Part shown: positions 45,643 to 54,100 of the stretch, one piece after another
How the letters are laid out: each line of letters begins with the position of its first letter
Numbering within the stretch: position 1 is the first letter of the stretch
NCBI RefSeq assembly: GCF_024345415.1
Contig: NZ_JAGQBB010000011.1
Span: forward strand, 44,496 to 108,495
Origin: Synechococcus sp. Tobar12-5m-g
Lineage (GTDB): Bacteria; Cyanobacteriota; Cyanobacteriia; PCC-6307; Cyanobiaceae
Length of the DNA stretch: 64,000 bases
Direction of reading: 5' to 3'
Made by a program: the position numbers and the translations under genes
Notes under the pieces: generated by a model
Told to the model about the DNA's origin: nothing
Databases searched by the model: none
What the model saw: the letters and a program-made list of their open reading frames with translations, nothing else

Positions 45643-46320
45643 TCACCAGAGGCCGCGGATCGGCTCAGGGGCGGGGGCGAAGGTCCGGGGAGCGGGAGCG
45701 GTGCGCACCTGGGCGACGGGGCCGGTCAACTGGTTGGCCTGGATGCAGGCGGGCAGGAAGACATACCAGGAGAGCAGGGAGGTGCACTGGGCCGTTCCTG
45801 CCTGGCACTTGCCTTCAGCGCAGATGTTCTGCTTGCCGTCGTAGGTGTTGCAGGTGTCCGCCAGGCGGAAGTCGGTGGGAAGGGCCGCCATGATCCCGGC
45901 TGAGGAGATCGAGCCATCACGGGCATCGGCGATGATGGCGCTGCGCAGCGCAGGCACCGCGTAGGTGGTCATGCTCCAGTAAGGGAAGTAGCTGCGGGTC
46001 TGATCCTTGAGGAACTTCACCCCGGCATCGGAGTAGAGGAAACGGGACACCCCGACCAGATCGACGGTGTAGGTCTTGGAGAGCCCGGCGCGGATTTCAT
46101 CGGAGGTCCAGCCGGAACGGGAGATCCCGTCGCCCAAGCCCCGATCGGTCACGGCACCGGACTCAATGAACGTGCCGAATTTGTCGTAGCCGGTCGACCA
46201 GACGGCGCCACCGGTGTTCCAGCGCACGGGCAGGTCGTTGTCAACGGCAGCGGAAGCGGGCAGGGCGGATGCCGACAGGGCGGCTCCCACAAGAAGACTG
46301 GCGGCAAGACGCTTGAGCAC
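45643..46320 (-). CDS. Secreted DUF1400-like protein
   Basis: The 225-residue protein has a standard signal peptide (residues about 1-24, cleavage after ALPASA). The segment YTVDLVGVSRFLYSDAGVKFLKDQTRSYFPYW followed by LRSAIIADARDGSISSAGIMAALPT resembles the DUF1400 module found in front of cyanobacterial alpha/beta hydrolases. Here no hydrolase domain follows, only a cysteine-bearing part (CNTYDGKQNICAEGKCQAGTAQC) and a proline-rich tail. The four or five cysteines probably form disulfides outside the cytoplasm. Function unknown. It has its own terminator. Confidence 0.6.
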   Translation of the reverse strand: MLKRLAASLLVGAALSASALPASAAVDNDLPVRWNTGGAVWSTGYDKFGTFIESGAVTDRGLGDGISRSGWTSDEIRAGLSKTYTVDLVGVSRFLYSDAGVKFLKDQTRSYFPYWSMTTYAVPALRSAIIADARDGSISSAGIMAALPTDFRLADTCNTYDGKQNICAEGKCQAGTAQCTSLLSWYVFLPACIQANQLTGPVAQVRTAPAPRTFAPAPEPIRGLW

Positions 46321-46368
46321 GGCTGAATCAAAAGAACTCCAATTTCAACTTACATGCAGGAGTTGCAT

Positions 46369-46390
46369 TTGCCCACAACTTGCCCACAAC
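46369..46390. repeat. Two tandem 11-bp repeats upstream of the secreted protein gene
   Basis: TTGCCCACAAC occurs twice in direct succession (46369-46379, 46380-46390), followed by TTGCA, and a related CAACTT occurs at about 46346. The repeats lie 49-70 bases upstream of the minus-strand gene start, within its likely promoter. They could be a regulatory binding array or slippage. Confidence 0.5.
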
Positions 46391-46448
46391 TTGCACTCAG
46401 CGCCCGGACACCGACGGCAAAGAAAGTGTGGACTTCCTAAAGAAACAG

Positions 46449-46970
46449 TCAGAAACCCGAGCGCTCGGCAGCCGGCAGCTGGGCTTTGACATTCGGCAGG
46501 GGCCGCCAGCCCGGCGGGCACTCCAGGCGGGAGCCGCGGAAGGGGAATGGCGCCGGGGTTCCCTTCCCTCGGCACACCACGCCGCGCGGCACGCCGTCGA
46601 TCGCCTCCACCCGGGCCACATAGGTTTCGGAGCCGCCAGGGGTGCTGAGCCGCAGCTGGACGGATTGATCGTCGAGGCTCACCTTGGCGGCCATGCCGTC
46701 GGGTTCCTCGATCCCCAGCACATCCAGATAGCCGCTGAAACCACCCCAGAAGTAGCGGGTGATCTCAGCGCCGACAAAGCGGTTGAGCTGCACCGAGGCC
46801 TCCTGCCGCTGGGCCAGCAGGGCTTCCTGGCTGTCGAGCGCAACCAGGAGCCCGGCCGTGGCCGAAGCCGTTCGGCTGAGCATCGGGGGCCGGATTGGCA
46901 GTTGCACCAGGCCGGCCAGACCGATCAAGCTGAGAACACCGACCAGAGCCAGACGAGCGCCGACAAGCAT
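46449..46970 (-). CDS. Membrane-anchored protein, unknown
   Basis: The 173-residue protein has one N-terminal hydrophobic helix (about residues 5-25, LALVGVLSLIGLAGLVQLP) and a soluble part of about 140 residues. The rest includes LNRFVGAEITRYFWGGFSGYL and a short region DQSVQLRLSTPGGSETYVARVEA that looks like beta-strands. Two cysteines (VVCRGK and LECPPGW) are near the end. The topology suggests a periplasm-facing, type IV pilin-like or anchored protein, but no prepilin motif is seen. The gene has its own promoter region. Unrecognised. Confidence 0.6.
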   Translation of the reverse strand: MLVGARLALVGVLSLIGLAGLVQLPIRPPMLSRTASATAGLLVALDSQEALLAQRQEASVQLNRFVGAEITRYFWGGFSGYLDVLGIEEPDGMAAKVSLDDQSVQLRLSTPGGSETYVARVEAIDGVPRGVVCRGKGTPAPFPFRGSRLECPPGWRPLPNVKAQLPAAERSGF

Positions 46971-47033
46971 GGGTGGCCCGAGTGAGCCGCGACCCTAAGC
47001 CCCCTAGGCTCGCTCCACTCCAGCCAAACCCCC

Positions 47034-47501
47034 ATGTCCCTGAGCCTCGGCGATCCAGCTCCGGAGTTCACCCTCCCGGACCAGACCGGCACACCGGTGA
47101 GCCTTGCCTCCCTTCGCGGCCAGAGGGTGGTAATATACTTCTATCCGAAGGATGACACCCCCGGCTGCACCAAGGAGGCCTGCGGCTTTCGCGACCAGTG
47201 GTCCCGTTACGCCGAGCTCGGCATCAAGGTGCTTGGCATCAGCAAGGACGGCGCCGCCAGCCACGGCAAATTCATCGCCAAGTACAACCTGCCCTTCACC
47301 CTGCTCAGCGATCCTGACCCCTGTCCCGTGGCGGCGGCCTATGGCAGCTACGGGCTGAAAACGTTCATGGGTCGGGAGTCGATGGGGATGATGCGCCACA
47401 CCTTCGTGGTGGATGCCGCAGGAAAGCTGGAGCTCTTCTACCTGAAGGTCAAGGCCGAGCAGATGGCCGAGCAGATCCTCTCGGATCTCAAGCTGGGCTG
47501 A
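47034..47501 (+). CDS. prxQ: Peroxiredoxin Q / bacterioferritin comigratory protein
   Basis: This thioredoxin-dependent peroxidase has 155 residues: GDPAPEFTLPDQTG at the start, the active site YPKDDTPGCTKEACGFRD with peroxidatic C45 and resolving C50 (CxxxxC, the atypical 2-Cys PrxQ type), and RHTFVVDAAG. It detoxifies hydrogen peroxide and alkyl hydroperoxides in the cytoplasm, and in cyanobacteria is reduced by thioredoxin, linking it to the FTR subunit at 22 kb. It overlaps the convergent coaX gene by 14 bases. Confidence 0.95.
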   Translation: MSLSLGDPAPEFTLPDQTGTPVSLASLRGQRVVIYFYPKDDTPGCTKEACGFRDQWSRYAELGIKVLGISKDGAASHGKFIAKYNLPFTLLSDPDPCPVAAAYGSYGLKTFMGRESMGMMRHTFVVDAAGKLELFYLKVKAEQMAEQILSDLKLG

Positions 47502-48213
47502 GCGCCGCCAGCGCCTCCAGGCAGAGGCCCGGCGCCAGCTCGCAGCTCTGGCCCAGCTTCCCCAGCAGGGGGGCCAGCAGCGGGGCGTCCCCACCGGTGA
47601 GCCAGAGCCGGGTCGGCCCCTCCGTCTGGAGCGCCGCCGAGGCCTGAGCGATCGCCGCCGCCAGCCCCCAGAGGCAGCCGGCGGACATCGCCACTTCGGT
47701 GGCCGCCGGCCAGGGGTCCCGGTTATCGAAGGGCAAGGCGCCTTCCGCGTCGCCATCCACGCTCGGCAGCAGGGCCGTGGCTGCCGCCAGCGCCGAGAGC
47801 TGAAGGCGCACCCCGGCCATCAGCCGACCACCGGCAAAGGCACCCTGGTCGTTGACCCGGGTCAGGCTCAGCGCCGTGCCGGCATCCGCCACCAGAACGG
47901 CGCCGCCGGCTCCGCTCCGTTGTTGCCGGCGCCAGGCCTCCCAGCCGGCCAGGGCCCGGTCCAGCCCCAGCCAGGCGGGCATCGATCGCAACGGCACCGC
48001 CTCCAGGCTCAGCCTTCGCTCCGGGGGAAGCTGGAGAGCGGGCGGTAGGTGGCCGACACAGGCCCAGGAGCGCAATCGGCCCAGCTCAGCGGCGGAGATG
48101 GCAGCCGGCGCTGGTGTATGCCAGCAGCGCAGGCCCCCCTGGGCCTGCTGCTGAAGGGTCTCGGCCCAGTGCCAGCGGCTGTTGCCGATCAACAGCCACT
48201 GGCCAGCCGCCAT
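47488..48213 (-). CDS. coaX: Type III pantothenate kinase
   Basis: CoaX phosphorylates pantothenate in coenzyme A synthesis. The 241-residue protein fits the ASKHA-fold type III enzyme: N-terminal LLIGNSRWHWA (the phosphate-1 loop, often D-x-G-N), the central VADAGTALSLT motif (D-x-G-T), GGRLMAGVRLQ and the C-terminal LWLTGGDAPLL. It shares the end of prxQ convergently and starts 1 base after cysH stops, so both minus-strand genes may be co-transcribed. Divergent N-terminal Asp to Ile in the first loop is common in picocyanobacteria. Confidence 0.85.
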   Translation of the reverse strand: MAAGQWLLIGNSRWHWAETLQQQAQGGLRCWHTPAPAAISAAELGRLRSWACVGHLPPALQLPPERRLSLEAVPLRSMPAWLGLDRALAGWEAWRRQQRSGAGGAVLVADAGTALSLTRVNDQGAFAGGRLMAGVRLQLSALAAATALLPSVDGDAEGALPFDNRDPWPAATEVAMSAGCLWGLAAAIAQASAALQTEGPTRLWLTGGDAPLLAPLLGKLGQSCELAPGLCLEALAALSPA

Positions 48214-48990
48214 CTAGATCCCCTCGCCCATCACCCCGGGGAGATGGATGCCGCACTCCTGTTTGAGGCCGCCGAAGCGGCTGGCGCGGGTGCCAGCCTC
48301 GTTGTCGCCACCGCCGAGGTCGGGACCGCTGGAATGCCAGTCGCCAACCGAGGAGTAGCCCTGTGCAAAGAGCGGATGCTGGGGAAGGAAATTCTCCTGC
48401 ATGTAATAGAAGACGTCGCGGGCAGTCCAGGCCAGCAGGGGCCGCAACGACCATCGTCCCCTGACCGCGTCGAGGACGTTCATCGAGCTGCGGTGGTCCG
48501 TCTGGTTACCCCGCACCCCACTCGCCCAGCAGCGAATCTGCAGCCGTTCGAAGGCCTGATCGAGCGGTTGCACCTTGCGAAGCTGGAGATAGCGCTCCAT
48601 GTCGTCGGGTTGCCCCGTTTCCCAGAGACGGCCATGCAGAGCCTCCATCCGGGCCGGGCTCATCTCCGCCTGGGCCACCTCCAGCCTGATGGGCAAAAGC
48701 TCGCCAAGCTCCTGGGCATAGCGATAGGTTTCGGCCGTGAGATAGCCGGTATCCACCCAGATCACCGGGATGGACGTGCTGAGGCGGCTGGCCATGTGCA
48801 GCAGCACGGCCGACTGAATGCCGAAGCTGGTGGTCAGGGCAAAGGACTCCCCGAAGGTGTCCAGCCCCCAACGCAGCTGATCGATCGAATCGAGCGGTTC
48901 GAGCGCCGCATTGGCGGCGGCCGCATCCAGCTTCCAACCTTCACGGTTGGTTGACACGCTGGGGGCCATCAGACTGTTCATGCCATTCAT
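48214..48990 (-). CDS. cysH: Phosphoadenylylsulfate (PAPS) reductase
   Basis: CysH reduces PAPS to sulfite using thioredoxin. The 258-residue protein has the PP-loop-like FALTTSFGIQSAVLLHM, the substrate segment VIWVDTGYLTAETYRYA, RPLLAWTARDVFYYM and the catalytic C246 in QECGIHLPG. It lacks the extra cysteine pairs that bind [4Fe-4S] in APS reductases, so it should use PAPS and need CysC, which is encoded at 8.7 kb. The start ATG at 48990 has two further in-frame Met codons close by. Sulfite reductase is not in the window. Confidence 0.92.
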   Translation of the reverse strand: MNGMNSLMAPSVSTNREGWKLDAAAANAALEPLDSIDQLRWGLDTFGESFALTTSFGIQSAVLLHMASRLSTSIPVIWVDTGYLTAETYRYAQELGELLPIRLEVAQAEMSPARMEALHGRLWETGQPDDMERYLQLRKVQPLDQAFERLQIRCWASGVRGNQTDHRSSMNVLDAVRGRWSLRPLLAWTARDVFYYMQENFLPQHPLFAQGYSSVGDWHSSGPDLGGGDNEAGTRASRFGGLKQECGIHLPGVMGEGI

Positions 48991-49102
48991 CTTCCCGTGC
49001 CAACCGGCAGGGATGGGTTGATCAACGGGGCTGGGTAGTGTTCAAGGGCACGTTCACCTCCCAACCCCCCAACCTCACCAGCATGACTGAAACCTGTTCA
49101 TC

Positions 49103-50320
49103 ATGACGGAGACCGGTCCAGACCAACGCCCGGGATCTGGCAGGCCCGTCGTGATTGCCGGCGGGGGTTTTGGCGGGCTCTACACCGCCCTGGCCCTGGC
49201 CGGGCGGCGCAACCCACCGGCGATCCTGCTGATCGAGCCCAGGGAACGATTCGTTTTCCAACCACTCCTCTACGAACTGCTCTCGGAGGAATTGCGTTGC
49301 TGGGAGGTGGCCCCGCGCTACGACCGTCTGCTGGCTGGCCGCGGTGTGGCCTGGCTGCGCGACCGAGTGAAGAGCGTCGATGCCCAGGCCCATGCGCTTG
49401 TCACCGAGCAGGGCCGCGTGCTCGGCTATTCCCGACTTGTTCTGGCCACCGGCAGCATACCCACCAGTTTCGGCGTTCCCGGCGTGGAGGAGCAGGCCAT
49501 CGGCTTTCACACCCTGGCCGATGTCGAGCGCCTCCACAACCTGGTGCGTCAACTTCGCCGGAAGCAGCGGCCCCTGCAGCGCCTCGCCCTGGTGGGCGCA
49601 GGCCCCAGCGGCGTGGAACTGGCCTGCAAGCTGGCCGATCTGCTGCAGGGAGCGGCCGTTCTCGAGCTGATCGAGCAGGGGCCTGAGCTGCTGCCCCTGG
49701 CGCGATCGTTCAATCGGGAGCAAGCCCGCTCCGCCCTCTTGCGCCGCGACGTGCGCCTGCGGACCCACACCCGGGTGCTGGCGGTGAAGCCCGGCCGCCT
49801 CCAGCTGGGCCTCCCGCCAGCGGCAGGGGGAGAGCCTGGCCGGGAAGAGCTGGCCGTCGACGGGGTGATCTGGACCGCCGGCGTCCGCGTCAACAGCCCC
49901 CCCGTGGCTCCCCCTGCGGCGGTGGATGGCCGCGGCCGGCTGCTCTGCACCCCAGAGCTGCAGATGCGGCAGCACCCCGATCTGTTCGCGATCGGGGATG
50001 TCGCCCACGTCGAAGACGCCGATGGGGAGCCCCTGCCCGCCACCGCCCAGGTGGCGATCCAGCAGGCCGAGCATCTGGCCGCCAACCTTCAGCGTTCCCT
50101 GGCCGGTGAACCGCTGGAGCCCTTCCTCTGGCATGACCTGGGCGAGATGATCAGCCTCGGCGTCGGCGAGGCCAGCCTGACTGGCCTCGGTCTCACCCTG
50201 GCCGGCCAGGTCGCCTATCGGATTCGCCAGGTCACTTACCTGTCGCGCCTGCCGGGCCGCTCCCACCAGCTTCGGGTGGCGGCGGGCTGGCTCAGCGACC
50301 TGGGGCGCCCCAGACCTTGA
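49103..50320 (+). CDS. Type II NADH dehydrogenase (NAD(P)/FAD oxidoreductase)
   Basis: The 405-residue flavoprotein resembles NDH-2 (Ndb) enzymes that pass electrons from NAD(P)H to quinone without pumping protons. It has a first FAD motif VVIAGGGFGGLYTALAL at 16-32, a second nucleotide motif LALVGAGPSGVELACKLA near residue 166, DGVIWTAGVRVN and LFAIGDVAHV. The sequence is also compatible with other members of the family, such as demethylphylloquinone reductase. It starts at ATG 49103 in a divergent gap with cysH and overlaps the HAD gene by 4 bases. Confidence 0.85.
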   Translation: MTETGPDQRPGSGRPVVIAGGGFGGLYTALALAGRRNPPAILLIEPRERFVFQPLLYELLSEELRCWEVAPRYDRLLAGRGVAWLRDRVKSVDAQAHALVTEQGRVLGYSRLVLATGSIPTSFGVPGVEEQAIGFHTLADVERLHNLVRQLRRKQRPLQRLALVGAGPSGVELACKLADLLQGAAVLELIEQGPELLPLARSFNREQARSALLRRDVRLRTHTRVLAVKPGRLQLGLPPAAGGEPGREELAVDGVIWTAGVRVNSPPVAPPAAVDGRGRLLCTPELQMRQHPDLFAIGDVAHVEDADGEPLPATAQVAIQQAEHLAANLQRSLAGEPLEPFLWHDLGEMISLGVGEASLTGLGLTLAGQVAYRIRQVTYLSRLPGRSHQLRVAAGWLSDLGRPRP

Positions 50321-50973
50321 GCCCGGCCACCGCTCCGCCCCTGCCCACCCCCCGGGGCCTGCTGATCGACGCCATGGGCACCTTGATCGACCTGCGCCGC
50401 TCGGTGGGCAGCACCTATGCGGAGCTGGCCGCCCGCCACGGCGTTCAGGTGGAAGCCGCCACGATCGACCAGGCCTTCGGGGCGATCTACCGCCAGGCTC
50501 CCCCCCTGGCCTTCCCGGGCCTGACCGGCGAGGAGCTGGGCAGGGCCGAGCGCCGCTGGTGGGGGGAGCGGATCACGGCGGTGTTCGCCGCTGCGGACGC
50601 CCCCCTCGCCACGCCAGCGCTGGGCGAGGAGCTGTTCGATAGCTTCGCGAACCCCGATCTGTGGCAGGTATATCCGGATGTGGTCGAACCCTTGCGCCGC
50701 TGGCATGGGGCGGGGATCAAGCTGGCCGTGGTGAGCAACTTCGATCAGCGCTTGATCGGACTCCTGGCGGGTCTGGGGCTGGAGGATGTGTTTCAGGCGG
50801 TGATTGTGTCGAGTGCGGCCGGGGCGGCCAAGCCCAGCCCCATTCCGTTCCAGCTGGCCCTCGAGGCCCTGGGCCTGGGCGCCGATCAGGTCTGGCATGT
50901 CGGCGACAGCCCGGAGGATGTGGCCGGAGCCGCTGCCGCCGGGATCGCCTGCCTGCGGATTCGGCGCCCTTGA
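50317..50973 (+). CDS. HAD-IA family hydrolase (HDHD3-like)
   Basis: The 218-residue protein has HAD motif I as LLIDAMGTLIDLRR, where the nucleophile D is followed by A-M instead of the usual x-D acid residue. Motif II is VVSNFD, and motif III/IV includes KPSPIPFQ and HVGDSPEDVAGA. The DAxGT form is seen in the HDHD3-type subgroup, so the enzyme may be an altered phosphatase or non-canonical. The substrate is unknown. It overlaps the NDH-2 stop by 4 bases and hflX begins at its stop. Confidence 0.8.
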   Translation: MSPATAPPLPTPRGLLIDAMGTLIDLRRSVGSTYAELAARHGVQVEAATIDQAFGAIYRQAPPLAFPGLTGEELGRAERRWWGERITAVFAAADAPLATPALGEELFDSFANPDLWQVYPDVVEPLRRWHGAGIKLAVVSNFDQRLIGLLAGLGLEDVFQAVIVSSAAGAAKPSPIPFQLALEALGLGADQVWHVGDSPEDVAGAAAAGIACLRIRRP

Positions 50974-52631
50974 AACAAGCCGTTCTGCTAGGCCGGGTCA
51001 ACGGCCTGCGCCCCGCCCAGAAGCGAAGGCTGGAGCGCCTGTCCCAGCGCCGCCATCCGGAAGCGGGCGGAGCGGAGCTGCTCTGCCTGCAACGGCTGGC
51101 CGCTGAGGCCCGGGAACTGGAGCTTCCCCTCAGCCTGCTGGTGGATGGCCGCGGGCTCTGCCGCCTGCTCTGGGTGGGTCCCCTGGAGCAATCGGGGCGG
51201 TTGATCGAGCGGCTGCCGGGCTCCCAGCGGCGCCAGGGCCAGGGCTGGCGCCTGATCAGCTGCGTTGGCCACGGACCAGGCCTGGAACCCCAGGGGAGCG
51301 AGGCGCTGGTGGGCCTGGATCTGGGACCGGCGCTCTGGTTGCGCTTCCCCCACCAGGCCGCCGCCGGCGGCCAGTGGCCCGCCGCCCTTTATGCCCCCGG
51401 CCAGGAGGAAGCCCATCCCTGGCGGTGCCAACGGGACGGGGAGCTGGGCGCCTTGTGCGACCCCCTGGCCATGCCGATCAGCTCCCCTCCAGAGGAAGCG
51501 GAGCCAGCAGCCACCGCAGGCCCGGAGCGGGTGCTCCTGCTGGCCCTGGTCCTGGGCGACGCCACCGCCAGCCAGCGCGACATTGGTGAACTGGAGGCCC
51601 TGGTGCGCAGCGCCGGTTCCCTGCCCGTGGGGCTGGTCCAACAAAAGCGGCAGGCCGGGGCCCACCCGGTGCTCTGGGGGGATGGGAAGCTGCGGGAGGC
51701 CGCGCTCGAAGCCCGGCGGCTGGGGGCCACCCTGGTGGTGACCGACCGGGAGCTCAGCCCCTTCCAGGCCCGCCACCTGGAGCGCCTGCTCGACCTGCCG
51801 GTGAGTGATCGGAGTGAGCTGATCCTCGACATCTTTGCCCAGCGGGCCGCCAGCAGCGCCGGCCGGCTGCAGGTGGAACTGGCCCAGTTGCGCTATCGAC
51901 TGCCCCGGCTGAGCGGCCGGGGTCAGAGCCTGTCGCGGCAGGGGGGCGGCATCGGCACCCGGGGGCCCGGAGAAACCCAGCTGGAGAAGGATCGCCGCGT
52001 CATTGCCCGCCGCGTCGACCGGCTGCAGAAGGAGGTGCATCAGCTCGGTGAACACCGCGCCCGCCTGCGCCAGGGGCGCCAGGGGGTGCGGCGCCTGGCC
52101 CTGGTGGGCTACACCAACGCCGGCAAGAGCTCCCTGCTCAATGCCCTCACCAAACCGCTGGCCGGTGAGGAGGTGCTGGCGGAAAACAAGCTGTTCGCCA
52201 CCCTCGATCCCACCACCCGGCGGCTGGAATCACGCCTCCCGGATGGCTCGGTGTCCAGGCTCCTGCTCACCGACACGGTGGGCTTCATCCGGGAGCTCCC
52301 CCCACCCCTGCTGGAAGCCTTCCGCTCCACCCTGGAGGAAACCCTGGAAGCGGATGGCCTGCTGATCGTGGTGGACCTCTCCGATCCGGCCTGGCCCGAG
52401 CAGCTCCGCACGGTTCACGCCATCCTCGATTCCCTGGGCAGCCAGGCCCCCCGCCAGTTGATCGGCAACCAGATCGACCGCTGCTTGGCCGGGGAACGGG
52501 AGCGGGCCCAGTCCCTGATGCCTGGAGCGCTGTTCGTTTCCGCCACGGAGGGGCTGGGGCTCCAGGGATTGCGGCGCTGGATGTTCCAGCAGCCGAGCGG
52601 ATCAAGCCTTGACAACAATGATGTTGTGTAG
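50970..52631 (+). CDS. hflX: GTPase HflX
   Basis: HflX binds the 50S ribosome and splits stalled ribosomes in stress. The 553-residue protein has an N-terminal region of about 185 residues before the HflX nucleotide-binding core, the GTPase G1 loop GYTNAGKSS at 380-388, DTVGFIRELPPPLLEAFRSTLEE (switch II and helix), LIGNQID as the NKxD equivalent, and a helical glycine-rich linker SRQGGGIGTRGPGETQLEKDRR. The start is a TTG at 50970 that overlaps the HAD stop (TTGA). The N-terminal stretch is longer than in E. coli HflX (about 430 residues), as in other cyanobacteria. Confidence 0.9.
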   Translation: MKQAVLLGRVNGLRPAQKRRLERLSQRRHPEAGGAELLCLQRLAAEARELELPLSLLVDGRGLCRLLWVGPLEQSGRLIERLPGSQRRQGQGWRLISCVGHGPGLEPQGSEALVGLDLGPALWLRFPHQAAAGGQWPAALYAPGQEEAHPWRCQRDGELGALCDPLAMPISSPPEEAEPAATAGPERVLLLALVLGDATASQRDIGELEALVRSAGSLPVGLVQQKRQAGAHPVLWGDGKLREAALEARRLGATLVVTDRELSPFQARHLERLLDLPVSDRSELILDIFAQRAASSAGRLQVELAQLRYRLPRLSGRGQSLSRQGGGIGTRGPGETQLEKDRRVIARRVDRLQKEVHQLGEHRARLRQGRQGVRRLALVGYTNAGKSSLLNALTKPLAGEEVLAENKLFATLDPTTRRLESRLPDGSVSRLLLTDTVGFIRELPPPLLEAFRSTLEETLEADGLLIVVDLSDPAWPEQLRTVHAILDSLGSQAPRQLIGNQIDRCLAGERERAQSLMPGALFVSATEGLGLQGLRRWMFQQPSGSSLDNNDVV

Positions 52632-52712
52632 CGGGGGTTACGGCGGCCCTACTGCCTTCCACCTCAGGACGGGGTGCTGTGGCACGATCGAGCGGTTGGC
52701 CCATCCACTCCC

Positions 52713-53348
52713 ATGGCACTTCAACTCGGTGACACCGTTCCCGATTTCACCCAGGACTCCCAGCTGGGCCCGATCAACCTCTACGACTTCGCCGGTGACA
52801 GCTGGGTCGTGTTGTTCTCCCACCCGGCCGACTACACGCCGGTCTGCACCACAGAGCTCGGCGAGGTGTCAAGGCTGCGCCCCGAATGGGAAAAGCGCAA
52901 CGTCAAAACGCTTGCCCTGAGCGTGGATTCCGCCGAGAGCCACAAGGGCTGGATTGGCGACATCAACGAAACCCAGCACACCAGCGTCGACTATCCGATC
53001 CTGGCCGATGCCGACAAGAGCGTCAGCGATCTCTACGGGATGATCCACCCCAACGCCCTCAACAACCTGACGGTGCGCTCGGTGTTCATCATCGACCCCA
53101 ACAAGAAGCTGCGTCTGCAGATCACCTACCCCGCCAGCACCGGCCGCAACTTCGACGAGATTCTGCGGGTGATCGATTCGCTCCAGCTCACCGACCACCA
53201 CTCCGTGGCCACCCCGGTGAACTGGAAGGACGGGGATGACTGCGTCGTGGTGCCTTCGATCTCCACCGAGGACGCCCGCGCCAAATTCAGCAAGGGGGTC
53301 ACCGAGATCAAGCCCTACCTGCGCTTCACCCCCCAGCCGAATCGCTGA
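52713..53348 (+). CDS. 1-Cys peroxiredoxin (Prx6 type)
   Basis: The 211-residue protein starts at ATG 52713. The active site HPADYTPVCTTELG has the peroxidatic C45, and the motifs VDSAESHKGWIGDI and VRSVFIIDPNKKLRL plus the long C-terminal domain VNWKDGDDCVVVP are those of Prx6. There is no resolving cysteine at the 2-Cys position. It reduces hydroperoxides in the cytoplasm. The upstream open frame to 52674 has no similarity. The hflX gene ends 81 bases before it. Confidence 0.93.
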   Translation: MALQLGDTVPDFTQDSQLGPINLYDFAGDSWVVLFSHPADYTPVCTTELGEVSRLRPEWEKRNVKTLALSVDSAESHKGWIGDINETQHTSVDYPILADADKSVSDLYGMIHPNALNNLTVRSVFIIDPNKKLRLQITYPASTGRNFDEILRVIDSLQLTDHHSVATPVNWKDGDDCVVVPSISTEDARAKFSKGVTEIKPYLRFTPQPNR

Positions 53349-53395
53349 TTTGTTGCGGCTGGTCGCAGAATGGCGCCTGCAGCAACCGACCCTGG

Positions 53396-54100
53396 ATGAC
53401 CAACTGGTGGCAGTGGCAAGGGGCCTCCTCTGGCCAGCCGAACAGCTTCGCGGTGATCGGGGCCGGCCGATTCGGCACGGCCGTGAGCAAGGAGCTGGTG
53501 CGCTGCGGCGCCGACGTGCTGGTGGTGGACAGGAGCCAGCGGGCCATCGATGAGCTCCGCCAGATCGACCCCGCCATCGAGGGGCGGGTGCTGGATTGCA
53601 CCGAGGAGGAGGCCCTGCGGGCCGCCGGAGTGCTTGACCTCGACACCGTGGTGGTGGGAATCAGTGAACCGATCGAGGCCAGCATCACCGCCACCTTGAT
53701 CGTCAAGGACAGTGAGGGCAGCCGGGTGAAGCAGGTGATCGCCCGGGCCACCTCCGATCTTCACGAGAAGATGCTGCGCAGGGTGGGAGCCGACACGGTG
53801 GTGTTTCCATCCCGCATGCAGGGGGAGGAACTGGGTCGGCAGCTGATGCGGCCCAATCTGCTGGATCGGCTGCGGCTCGACGACCGCAACAGCATCGAGG
53901 AGATCAAGGTGCCCCGCTCCTTCATCGGCCGTTCGCTGCGCGACCTGAATCTGCGCAAGAACTACGAGGTCAGCATCCTGGCGGCCGGTCCCGTCAACAG
54001 CCTGTCGGTGAATCCACCGGCCTCCCACGTGCTCACCGAAGGAGACCTGCTGGTGGTGATGGGCTCGGTGCAATCGCTGGAGGGTCTGCCCCAGCTGTGA
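53396..54100 (+). CDS. KtrA/TrkA-type potassium channel regulator (RCK protein)
   Basis: RCK proteins gate the potassium channel KtrB or TrkH by binding ATP/NAD(H). The 234-residue protein has the nucleotide-binding FAVIGAGRFGTAV at 18-30 followed by VVDRSQRAIDEL, DCTEEEALRAAGV, and the C-terminal TrkA-C domain (IEEIKVPRSFIGRSLRDLNLRKNYEV and LTEGDLLVVMG). Length fits KtrA (about 220-235). The usual ktrB neighbour is not present: the upstream gene is a peroxiredoxin and the downstream one is anmK, so the channel subunit must be elsewhere. Confidence 0.9.
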   Translation: MTNWWQWQGASSGQPNSFAVIGAGRFGTAVSKELVRCGADVLVVDRSQRAIDELRQIDPAIEGRVLDCTEEEALRAAGVLDLDTVVVGISEPIEASITATLIVKDSEGSRVKQVIARATSDLHEKMLRRVGADTVVFPSRMQGEELGRQLMRPNLLDRLRLDDRNSIEEIKVPRSFIGRSLRDLNLRKNYEVSILAAGPVNSLSVNPPASHVLTEGDLLVVMGSVQSLEGLPQL

